A stretch of 64,000 bases of DNA from Chromobacterium phragmitis. GTDB lineage: Bacteria; Pseudomonadota; Gammaproteobacteria; Burkholderiales; Chromobacteriaceae. The stretch spans positions 3,348,001-3,412,000 of the forward strand of contig NZ_CP029495.1 in NCBI RefSeq assembly GCF_003325475.1, read 5' to 3'. The translations under genes and the position numbers were made by a program. Positions 57,501-64,000 of this stretch are shown here, piece after piece. Below the pieces are notes generated by a model. The model worked only from the letters and a program-made list of their open reading frames with translations. It had not been told where the DNA came from and made no database searches. Within the stretch, counting starts at the first letter, position 1. Each line of letters starts with the position of its first letter.

Positions 57501-57522
57501 TTACGTTTACGTAATCGTCAAT
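57501..57522. promoter_or_regulatory. LiuR operator between liuR and the AMP-binding gene
   Basis: TTACGTTTACGTAA palindrome plus flanking bases, one mismatch over 22 bp to the liuA site at 42632. TTGACG with a 19-bp spacer faces liuR. On the other strand TTGATT with a similar 19-bp spacing faces the synthetase gene. Confidence 0.85.
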
Positions 57523-57554
57523 CTGTTCTTTCGCGCACAAACGGAGAAAAACGG

Positions 57555-59243
57555 ATGCCGCAGGCCAGTTACGCTCAGGGCGCCAGCAGCCAGCCGCTGC
57601 TGGGACAGACGATAGGACGCTTTTTCGACGAGGCTTGCGCGCGCTATGGCGAGCGGCTGGCATTGCGGGTGCGGCATCAGGACATAAGTTGGAGCTATGC
57701 CGAGCTGCGGCGGCAGGTGGATCGGGTGGCTTGCGGCCTGCTGCGGCTGGGCCTGAAAGCGGGCGAGAGGGTGGGCATCTGGTCGCAGAATCGGGCGGAG
57801 TGGGTGCTGATGCAGTTCGCCGCGGCCAAGGCCGGGTTGGTGCTGGTCAACATCAACCCCGGCTACCGCCGCGCGGAGCTCGAGTACGCGCTGAACAAAG
57901 TAGGGTGCCGCGCGCTGGTGTTGTCGCCCAGCTTCAAGAGCAGCGATTACGTGGAGATGATCCGGGATCTGGCGCCGGAGCTGGATGTCTGTCGTCCGGG
58001 CGAATTGCGAGCGGCCAGGCTGCCGGATTTGCGCTGGATCGTGCGCATCGGCCAGCAAGCCTTGCCCGGCATGTCGGCGTTTTCCGAGCTGCTGGCGGAG
58101 CCGTCCCCGGACGAACTTGGGGCGTTGCTGGCGCTGGGCGAGACGCTGCAGTTCGACGAGGCGGTCAACATTCAGTTCACCTCCGGCACCACCGGCCATC
58201 CCAAGGGCGCCACGCTGTCACACCACAATATATTGAACAACGCCTGGTTTGTTGGGGCGGCGATGAAGCTGGGGCCGGACGACAGGCTGTGCATTCCGGT
58301 GCCGCTGTACCACTGCTTCGGCATGGTGATGGGCACGCTGTGCTGCCTGTGCCATGGCGCGGCGATGGTGTTCCCGGGCGAGGGCTTCGACGCGCTGGCG
58401 GTGCTGGAGACGGTGCAGGAGGAGCGCTGCACCGCGCTGCACGGCGTGCCGACCATGTTCATCGCCATGCTCGACCATCCTCGTTTCTCCGAGTTCGATC
58501 TAGCCAGCCTGCGCACCGGCATCATGGCCGGCAGCCCCTGCCCGGTGGAGGTGATGCGCAAGGTGATAGACAGGATGCGCATGGGCGAGGTGACCATCTG
58601 CTACGGCATGACGGAAACCAGCCCGGTCAGCTTGCAAAGCGCTACCGACACGCCGCTGGCGCAGCGCGTCGCTACCGTCGGCTTCGCTCATCCGCACGTG
58701 GAGGTGAAGATCATCGACGCCGAGGGCCGGGTGGCGCCGCGGGGACAGAGCGGCGAACTGTGCGCGCGCGGCTACTCCGTGATGCTGGGATATTGGGACG
58801 ACGCGGAGATGACGCGCGCCGCCATCGACGCCGCCGGCTGGATGCATACCGGCGACCTGGCGGCGATGAACGAGGACGGCTCGGTCAACATCGTCGGCAG
58901 GGTCAAGGACATGGTGATACGCGGCGGCGAGAACGTGTATCCGCGCGAAGTGGAAGAATTCTTGTACCGCCACCCCAAGATCCAGGACGTGCAGGTGATA
59001 GGCGTGCCGGATGTCCGCTACGGCGAGGAACTGTGCGCCTGGGTCCGGCTGCGGGATGGAGAGACGGCGACTGAGGACGAAATCCGTTCTTTCTGCCAGG
59101 GGCAGATCGCCCATTACAAGGTCCCGCGCTACATCGAGTTCGTCGACAGCTTTCCGATGACCGTCACCGGCAAGGTGCAGAAGTATTTGATGCGGCGGCA
59201 GATGGCGGAAAAATTGGGCCTGGATGGCGACGGAACCGCCTGA
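57555..59243 (+). CDS. AMP-binding acyl-CoA synthetase, liu-linked
   Basis: 562-aa ANL enzyme. P-loop IQFTSGTTGHPKGATLSHHN; GMTETSPVSLQSATD core; hinge VGRVKDMVIRGGENVYPREVEEF; terminal catalytic Lys in MTVTGKVQKYLMRRQMA. Synthetases of this subfamily often lie beside liuR and are predicted to activate branched or medium-chain acids such as isovalerate or 3-methylcrotonate for the liu pathway. The shared operator with liuR supports that here. Substrate not proven. GGAG 9 nt before ATG. Confidence 0.9.
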   Translation: MPQASYAQGASSQPLLGQTIGRFFDEACARYGERLALRVRHQDISWSYAELRRQVDRVACGLLRLGLKAGERVGIWSQNRAEWVLMQFAAAKAGLVLVNINPGYRRAELEYALNKVGCRALVLSPSFKSSDYVEMIRDLAPELDVCRPGELRAARLPDLRWIVRIGQQALPGMSAFSELLAEPSPDELGALLALGETLQFDEAVNIQFTSGTTGHPKGATLSHHNILNNAWFVGAAMKLGPDDRLCIPVPLYHCFGMVMGTLCCLCHGAAMVFPGEGFDALAVLETVQEERCTALHGVPTMFIAMLDHPRFSEFDLASLRTGIMAGSPCPVEVMRKVIDRMRMGEVTICYGMTETSPVSLQSATDTPLAQRVATVGFAHPHVEVKIIDAEGRVAPRGQSGELCARGYSVMLGYWDDAEMTRAAIDAAGWMHTGDLAAMNEDGSVNIVGRVKDMVIRGGENVYPREVEEFLYRHPKIQDVQVIGVPDVRYGEELCAWVRLRDGETATEDEIRSFCQGQIAHYKVPRYIEFVDSFPMTVTGKVQKYLMRRQMAEKLGLDGDGTA

Positions 59244-59336
59244 TCCCGGACAAGAACGGCGGGCAAAATGCGAGGCCGCCGCTCCGCTTTTGGCTTACAA
59301 TGCCGCCAGACCAGATACATCCAGAGGAATGACACC

Positions 59337-60017
59337 ATGACCGCAACCGTTTTCAACGATGCAGACCTGACCCGTCTCGAAACCCTGCTGACCCCGCTGT
59401 CGGCCAGCGGCAGCACCATGCGCCCGGACGAGGTGCAGGGTTTCTTCGCCGCCTTGGTCAGCGGTCCGGACGCGGTGGATGCCGACTTCTGGCTGCCGGA
59501 AGTGCTGGGCGACGCGCCGGCCTTCGAAAACCCGTCGGACGAATCCGAACTGAAGGCGCTGCTGCAGAAGCTTTTCGACAGCATCCGCGACACGCTGGCG
59601 GCCGGCGAAGAACTGGACCTGATCCTGTACGCGGAAGAGGACAGCGAAGAAGAGGGCGAGCCGGACTTCTGGCCGTGGTCCAACGCCTACCTGTACGCGC
59701 TGGATCTGGTCGATACCGACTGGTTCGAAGTGGCGGAGGAGGATGAGGGCTTCGAGACCCTGATGATGCCGATGCTGGTGCTGGGCGGCGCTTTCGAGGA
59801 CGAGGAAGGCGGCGAGGACCTGCTGACCTTCACCGATGAAGAAGTGGATGGCTACAAGGCAGAGCTGGGCGGGGCGTTGGCCGCCGTCTATGGCTACTGG
59901 CGCGCCAAGGCGCAAGCCCCGACCACCATGCGCCGCGAAGGCGACAAAGTGGGCCGCAACGATATGTGCCCGTGCGGCAGCGGCAAGAAGTACAAGGCTT
60001 GCTGCGGCGCGAACTGA
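59337..60017 (+). CDS. YecA/UPF0149 family protein with SEC-C motif
   Basis: 226 aa. N-terminal UPF0149 (YecA/YgfB) helical domain, including GFFAALVSGPDAVDADFWLP, then an acidic region rich in Glu/Asp (EEDSEEEGEPDFWPW). C-terminal SEC-C zinc motif CPCGSGKKYKACC at residues ~211-223, as in SecA's tail; proteins of this kind bind ribosomes or SecB in E. coli studies of YecA. GAGGAA before ATG 59337; TACAAT -10 at about 59297. Own terminator follows. Confidence 0.9.
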   Translation: MTATVFNDADLTRLETLLTPLSASGSTMRPDEVQGFFAALVSGPDAVDADFWLPEVLGDAPAFENPSDESELKALLQKLFDSIRDTLAAGEELDLILYAEEDSEEEGEPDFWPWSNAYLYALDLVDTDWFEVAEEDEGFETLMMPMLVLGGAFEDEEGGEDLLTFTDEEVDGYKAELGGALAAVYGYWRAKAQAPTTMRREGDKVGRNDMCPCGSGKKYKACCGAN

Positions 60018-60050
60018 CGATAGCCCGGCCCGTCGCCGGCATGTGTTTGG

Positions 60051-60076
60051 AAGAGCGGCCTTTGGGCCGCTCTTTT
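60051..60076 (+). terminator. Terminator of the yecA-like gene
   Basis: AAGAGCGGCC, TTTG loop, GGCCGCTCTTTT, 33 bp after the stop. Confidence 0.88.
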
Positions 60077-60167
60077 CATTTGCGGGACGCTGGACCGGAT
60101 GGCGCTGGCCTGGCGGCCCGACGGATGATAGAACGAATCATCGGCGATCCGATGCGGGGAGGGCGGA

Positions 60168-61142
60168 ATGGACTGGAAAGGCTGGTGTTGCGGTTGCGCG
60201 GCGGCATTGAACGCCCTCTCCGCCATGGCTGCGGAGGTCGAACCGGCTACGATTTCGCGTCCAGAGGGCGCGCGCAGCTACTTGCGGGTGACGCCTCAGC
60301 CCTTGCCGGCGGGCAAACGGCCTTTGGTGATCCTTCTGCATGGCCATGGCGGGTCGGCCCGACAGCTGCTGGGCTTGGGCACCGGAGCCGCGCCCTTGTC
60401 GGAGTGGATGGCCATTTCCGATCGGGAGGGCGTGCTGCTGGCGGCTCCGGATGGCGCGCGCGGCGCGGACGGCAAGCCTGGCTGGCGCGATTGCCGAGCC
60501 GACGCGGCGGGCAATCCCCAAACCGACGACGTCGGCTTGATCGCCGCCATCATCCGGCGCGAAGTGGCCGAGGGCGGCGCGGACCCGTACCGTGTCTACG
60601 CGATGGGCATGTCGAACGGCGGCATGATGGTTTTCCGGCTAGCCAGCGAGATGGGGGAGCAACTGGCGGCATTCTCCACGGTGGGCGCCGCGATGGCTCG
60701 CCATACTGGCTGCGCCGCGCCCAGCCGGCCGCTTTCCGCGCTGATCATCGCCGGCACCGCCGATCCGGTGGTGCCTTATGCCGGCGGTGAGGTCAGCCTG
60801 TTCGGCGTCAAGGCGAGGGGAGAGGTCATTGGGGTGGCGGACAGCGCCGCCTTCTGGCGGCGGCTGGACGGCCTGGCCGACATTCCGCATGCCAGCGTCC
60901 AGTTGGCGCATCGAATTCCCGGCGATCCGACCCGCGCCACGTTGACTCAATGGGGGGGAGACGGCGCCGCGCGGCGGGTGCAGTTGCTGACCATCAGCGG
61001 CGGCGGACATGTCGAGCCCAGCGCCGCGCATCGGGTAGGAGCGCTGTACACCCATGTGCTGGGTCATCAGAGCCACGACGCGGAGGCAGCGGAGCTCGCG
61101 TGGAAACTGTTTCAGAGCCAGCGAAGGCTCGATGTCCGCTAG
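60168..61142 (+). CDS. PHB-depolymerase-like esterase, secreted
   Basis: 324 aa. N-terminal signal (WCCGCAAALNALSAMAAEV; processing near residue 22). Alpha/beta hydrolase of the LpqC / poly(3-hydroxybutyrate) depolymerase group: ILLHGHGGSARQ oxyanion region, nucleophile in GMSNGGMM (Ser about 146), IIAGTADPVVPYAGG acid, and GGGHVEPS for the His. Substrate unknown; feruloyl esterases share the fold. Strong GGGAGGGCGG ribosome site. Its stop overlaps the convergent gene by 4 bp. Confidence 0.85.
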   Translation: MDWKGWCCGCAAALNALSAMAAEVEPATISRPEGARSYLRVTPQPLPAGKRPLVILLHGHGGSARQLLGLGTGAAPLSEWMAISDREGVLLAAPDGARGADGKPGWRDCRADAAGNPQTDDVGLIAAIIRREVAEGGADPYRVYAMGMSNGGMMVFRLASEMGEQLAAFSTVGAAMARHTGCAAPSRPLSALIIAGTADPVVPYAGGEVSLFGVKARGEVIGVADSAAFWRRLDGLADIPHASVQLAHRIPGDPTRATLTQWGGDGAARRVQLLTISGGGHVEPSAAHRVGALYTHVLGHQSHDAEAAELAWKLFQSQRRLDVR

Positions 61143-61657
61143 CTGGTTTGCAGCCGTTCGCGAAACAACTGCTGGGAGAGCAGGAACAGGCCTTGCAGCT
61201 GTTCGGCGATGGTGACGCTATAGACGTTGAGTTGCAACAGCACTTGGCAGGTTTCCAGATAGCCGCGCTCCAGGCCTGTCAGCGCCAGTGGCGCGAAAGC
61301 TTGCCGCGCCTCGGTTTCAGTCTGTTCGGGCCGTCGTTGGCGATAGCGTTCCAGCAAGGCCTCCATTCCCAGCAGCAAGCGCTGGCTGTGGCTTTCGCCA
61401 GCCAGCGCGATTTCGGGCAGATGCGCCGGATCGACGTCCAGGACGGCCAGGCGGGCGATCTGGTCCATCGCGGCGCTGAACAGCAACTCAGCCGCCTGCT
61501 TGCCGTCGCTGAGGCCGATGTCGGCGCTGTCTTCGTCCTGGGACCGCTTGCCGTGCGAGCCGGAACGGTGAACGATGGCGAATGGCTCGTGGCTGCCGCT
61601 TGGCCGGGGCTGGACGCCTCGCACCGGCTGGACGGAGAGATCGTCATCCACAGTCAT
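61139..61657 (-). CDS. Unrecognised protein, partner of a DUF5610 protein
   Basis: 172 aa. The first 50 residues are polar and likely disordered; then an alpha-helical part (AAELLFSAAMDQIARLAVLDV, then SQRLLLGMEALLERYRQR and LEVYSVTIAEQLQGLFLL-like end). No signal peptide or catalytic motif. It starts 17 bp after the DUF5610 gene in the same direction with GGGAGG before the ATG. It may form a complex with that protein. No function known. Confidence 0.75.
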   Translation of the reverse strand: MTVDDDLSVQPVRGVQPRPSGSHEPFAIVHRSGSHGKRSQDEDSADIGLSDGKQAAELLFSAAMDQIARLAVLDVDPAHLPEIALAGESHSQRLLLGMEALLERYRQRRPEQTETEARQAFAPLALTGLERGYLETCQVLLQLNVYSVTIAEQLQGLFLLSQQLFRERLQTS

Positions 61658-61674
61658 CGCCGCCTCCCGCTAGC

Positions 61675-62313
61675 TCAGCCGGCGCTGGCCTGGGGCGTGC
61701 CGGAGCCGGAGGAGGCATTGCTCTGCGCGCTGGAGGACAGGTTCTTGCTGAGGAAGTCGTCGAAACCCTTCAGCACCAGGTCGTAGGTTTTCTCCACGCC
61801 GCTTTGCACGTCGCCGTTGAACACCTTCAGACTCTTAAGGATGTCGGTCGCTTCTTTGTAGCCTTGCTCGAAGCCCTGGCGGATCAGATTGACGAAGTTT
61901 TTCGCCTGATCATCCGAGCCGAGTTCAGGGTGTTGCTGCTGGTAGAGCGCGAACATGCTGGTGGCGCCGTCCAGAATGCGCTTGGAGGTGGCCTCCGGCG
62001 AGTTGTCCTGATCCTGGCCATCCTGCTGGATGGAAATGCTCAGCTGGGTGCTGTTGATCTGCAGCGAGGCATTGCCTTGATCGCCGCCTTGGCCGCTGAA
62101 ATCGCCGTTCAGCACTTGGGTGATATTGGTGATGGACGCTCGGAACAGCAGAGTTTGCGATTGTTTCCCGCTGCTGATCGAGACATCCAGCGATTGCACC
62201 AGCATGGCGTTCAACTGGTTGCGGGCGGTTTGCGGAGCGTACGTCGCCTGGTTGCTGTTTTTGGCGCTTGAGGCTGCGCTGGTCTGGTTGCTGTTCAAGG
62301 AAGGGATCGACAT
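61675..62313 (-). CDS. DUF5610 domain protein
   Basis: 212 aa. Ser/Asn/Gln-rich N-terminus (SLNSNQTSAASSAKNSNQA) without a Sec signal, then a helical core with ATSKRILDGATSMFALYQQQ and FVNLIRQGFEQGYKEATDIL, the conserved DUF5610 stretch, and a Ser/Gly tail. DUF5610 proteins are uncharacterised; many lie near flagellar or secretion genes, none of which is visible here. AGGAG 6 nt before ATG 62313. First gene of the pair. Confidence 0.82.
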   Translation of the reverse strand: MSIPSLNSNQTSAASSAKNSNQATYAPQTARNQLNAMLVQSLDVSISSGKQSQTLLFRASITNITQVLNGDFSGQGGDQGNASLQINSTQLSISIQQDGQDQDNSPEATSKRILDGATSMFALYQQQHPELGSDDQAKNFVNLIRQGFEQGYKEATDILKSLKVFNGDVQSGVEKTYDLVLKGFDDFLSKNLSSSAQSNASSGSGTPQASAG

Positions 62314-62460
62314 CACGGACTCCTGTCGGCGCGTCGTTCTTTGCGTCGGCGCACACATATTGATGGTTGCGGGAACAACTTCAGTATGCCCCGTTATCGG
62401 CCATGTCGCGGAAAACTTGGGGGCGAGGGGAGTAACTAAGTGATTTCGCTGATCAAAATG

Positions 62461-62491
62461 ACACAGGCCGCGGCTGGGCGCGGCCTGTGTT
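62461..62491 (-). terminator. Hairpin downstream of the acyl-CoA dehydrogenase gene
   Basis: ACACAGGCCGCG with exact complement CGCGGCCTGTGT over a short loop, 17 bp past the stop. The T tract is short on the minus strand. Confidence 0.6.
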
Positions 62492-62507
62492 GTTAGGGAG
62501 AGCGGAT

Positions 62508-64000
62508 TCAGAAAGCGAAATGCGCTTCTTCCAATGCCATCAGTGGCTTGGCTCCGGTCTTGATGCTGGCCTTCAGCGCTTCGGCCTCCGGCAGCAGCTT
62601 GGCGTAGTAGAAGCGGGCGGTGGCGATCTTGGCGTGGTAGAACGCGTCGTCGCCGTGGCCCAGCCGGGCGTAGGATACCTCCGCCATCCGCGCCCACAGC
62701 CAGGCGTAGGTCAGGTGGCCGATCAGGCGCAGGTAGTCGGAGGCGGCCGCGCCGGCCTCATCCTTGTCCTGCAGGCTGGCCATGCCCACGCCCATGGTCA
62801 GTTCGCCCACTTCCTTCATCAGTTTGGACAGCGGATTGACGAATTCTCCCAATTGCGGATGTCCTTCGTGCTGCTGGCAGAACTTGTGGATCAGCTTGGT
62901 GAACTTGCGCAGCTTGGCGCCCTGGTCCAACAAGACCTTGCGGCCAAGCAAGTCGATCGCCTGGATGCCGTTGGTGCCTTCGTATATCTGGGAGATGCGC
63001 GCGTCGCGCACCAGTTGCTCCATGCCCCATTCGCGGATGTAGCCATGGCCGCCGAGCACCTGCACGCCGTGGTTGGCGGCGGCGAAGCCGTTGTCGGTCA
63101 TGAAGGCCTTGGCCACCGGGGTCAGCAGCGCCACCAGATCGGCGGCGTCGGCGCGGACGGATGCGTCGGGATGCTTGTCCTCGATGTCCAGTTGCAGCGC
63201 CAGCAGGCCGGCCAGCGCGCGGCCGGCTTCGGTATAGGCCTTCTGCGTCAGCAACATGCGGCGCACGTCGGGGTGGACGATGATGGGGTCGGCTGCTTTG
63301 TCCGGGCACTTGGCGCCGTTCAGCGCGCGCATCTGCAGACGTTCGCGGGCGTAGGCCAGCGCGCCCTGGAACGAGGCCTCGCCCAGGCCCAGTCCCTGCA
63401 TGCCGCAGCCCAGGCGGGCGGCGTTCATCATGGTGAACATGCAGGACAGGCCCTTGTTGGCTTCGCCGATCAGCCAGCCTTGCGCGCCGTCCAGATTGAT
63501 CACCGCGGTGGCGTTGGCCTTGATGCCCATCTTGTGCTCCAGGCTACCGCAGGCGACGGCGTTTCGGCTGCCGTCGGCCAGGTATTTGGGCACGATGAAC
63601 AGCGAGATGCCCTTCACGTCTTTGGGGGCGTCCGGCAAGCGGGCCAGTACCAGGTGGATGATGTTTTCCGACAGGTCGTGCTCGCCGGCGGAGATGAAGA
63701 TCTTGGTGCCGCTGATACGGAAGCTGCCGTCACCCTGCGGTTCCGCCTTGGATTTGAGTAGGCCGAGGTCGGTGCCGCAGTGGGGCTCGGTCAGGCACAT
63801 GGTGCCGGTCCAGCTGCCGTCCACCAATCTGGGCAAGTAAAACGCTTTCTGTTCTTCTGTGCCGTGGGCGTGGATGGCCGAGTAGGCGCCGTGGGACAGG
63901 CCGGGATACATCGACCAGGCGACGTTGGCCGAGCACTGCATTTCCATGATGGGAAAGCCGAGACTCTTGGGCAAGCCCTGGCCGCCGTAGGCCGGGTCGC
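62508..64000 (-). CDS. Acyl-CoA dehydrogenase, truncated at the window edge
   Basis: 497 codons visible; the N-terminus is beyond the window. Visible core: GLPKSLGFPIMEMQCSANVAW, TMCLTEPHCGTDLGLLKSKAE (acyl-CoA dehydrogenase signature), GTKIFISAGEHDLSENIIHL, then QVLGGHGYIREWGMEQLVRD and ISQIYEGTNGIQAIDLLGRK, where the Glu is the catalytic base of the large C-terminally extended DmdC/FadE type. The last ~130 residues are the extra C-terminal domain of these ~600-aa enzymes. Substrate range not clear; beta-oxidation is likely. Confidence 0.9.
   Translation of the reverse strand, partial: DPAYGGQGLPKSLGFPIMEMQCSANVAWSMYPGLSHGAYSAIHAHGTEEQKAFYLPRLVDGSWTGTMCLTEPHCGTDLGLLKSKAEPQGDGSFRISGTKIFISAGEHDLSENIIHLVLARLPDAPKDVKGISLFIVPKYLADGSRNAVACGSLEHKMGIKANATAVINLDGAQGWLIGEANKGLSCMFTMMNAARLGCGMQGLGLGEASFQGALAYARERLQMRALNGAKCPDKAADPIIVHPDVRRMLLTQKAYTEAGRALAGLLALQLDIEDKHPDASVRADAADLVALLTPVAKAFMTDNGFAAANHGVQVLGGHGYIREWGMEQLVRDARISQIYEGTNGIQAIDLLGRKVLLDQGAKLRKFTKLIHKFCQQHEGHPQLGEFVNPLSKLMKEVGELTMGVGMASLQDKDEAGAAASDYLRLIGHLTYAWLWARMAEVSYARLGHGDDAFYHAKIATARFYYAKLLPEAEALKASIKTGAKPLMALEEAHFAF

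Overview
The window is about 65% GC, densely coded and free of rRNA, tRNA and insertion sequences. Gene content (GlnRS, a zinc-type L31, Kdo hydroxylase, a liu leucine-catabolism cluster, SelO, a PNPOx-FNR-ferredoxin fusion, PecS/PecM) fits a betaproteobacterium of the Chromobacterium/Neisseriales type. This is inferred from family knowledge; no search was run.

Layout. 1-7 kb: an edge-truncated unknown gene, a GhrA-type dehydrogenase, two HAD phosphatases around a RhtA-like exporter, and a secreted-looking protein built from two diverged copies of one ~215-residue unit. 6.8-15 kb: a palindromic element, two GNATs, an HD-GYP protein, an AT-rich FRG-domain gene, selO and ygiQ. 15-32 kb: mostly housekeeping and envelope genes: Kdo hydroxylase, glnS, a 5'-nucleotidase lipoprotein, a phosphofructokinase with a mixed donor signature, an O-acyltransferase, cysS, rpmE, a putative glycosyltransferase, an ArnT-like transferase, a LysR/SDR pair and an HDOD protein. 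32-43 kb: the leucine/isovalerate operon liuA-(NTF2-like)-liuB-liuC-liuD-(TPR)-(GyrI-like)-liuE-aacS, which takes isovaleryl-CoA to acetyl-CoA and acetoacetate and reactivates the acetoacetate. Its MerR regulator gene liuR and an acyl-CoA synthetase lie 15 kb away around a near-identical operator. 44-50 kb: the pyruvate circuit yhjX / ypdB-ypdA, with a two-copy operator upstream of yhjX that matches the arrangement known in Escherichia coli. A lipase-toxin / ankyrin-immunity candidate pair sits between the transporter and its two-component system, behind a tetranucleotide repeat tract. 50-64 kb: an AhpD-like/LysR pair, the tri-domain oxidoreductase with a GST, pecS-pecM with three evenly spaced palindromes, liuR, a YecA-like SEC-C protein, a PHB-depolymerase-like esterase, a two-gene DUF5610 operon and an edge-truncated acyl-CoA dehydrogenase.

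The points most worth follow-up are the conserved pyruvate regulon with its operator, the lipase/ankyrin pair inserted into it, the internally duplicated protein at 5.1-6.7 kb, the 35-bp partial duplication of the liuD start, and the AT-rich FRG gene.
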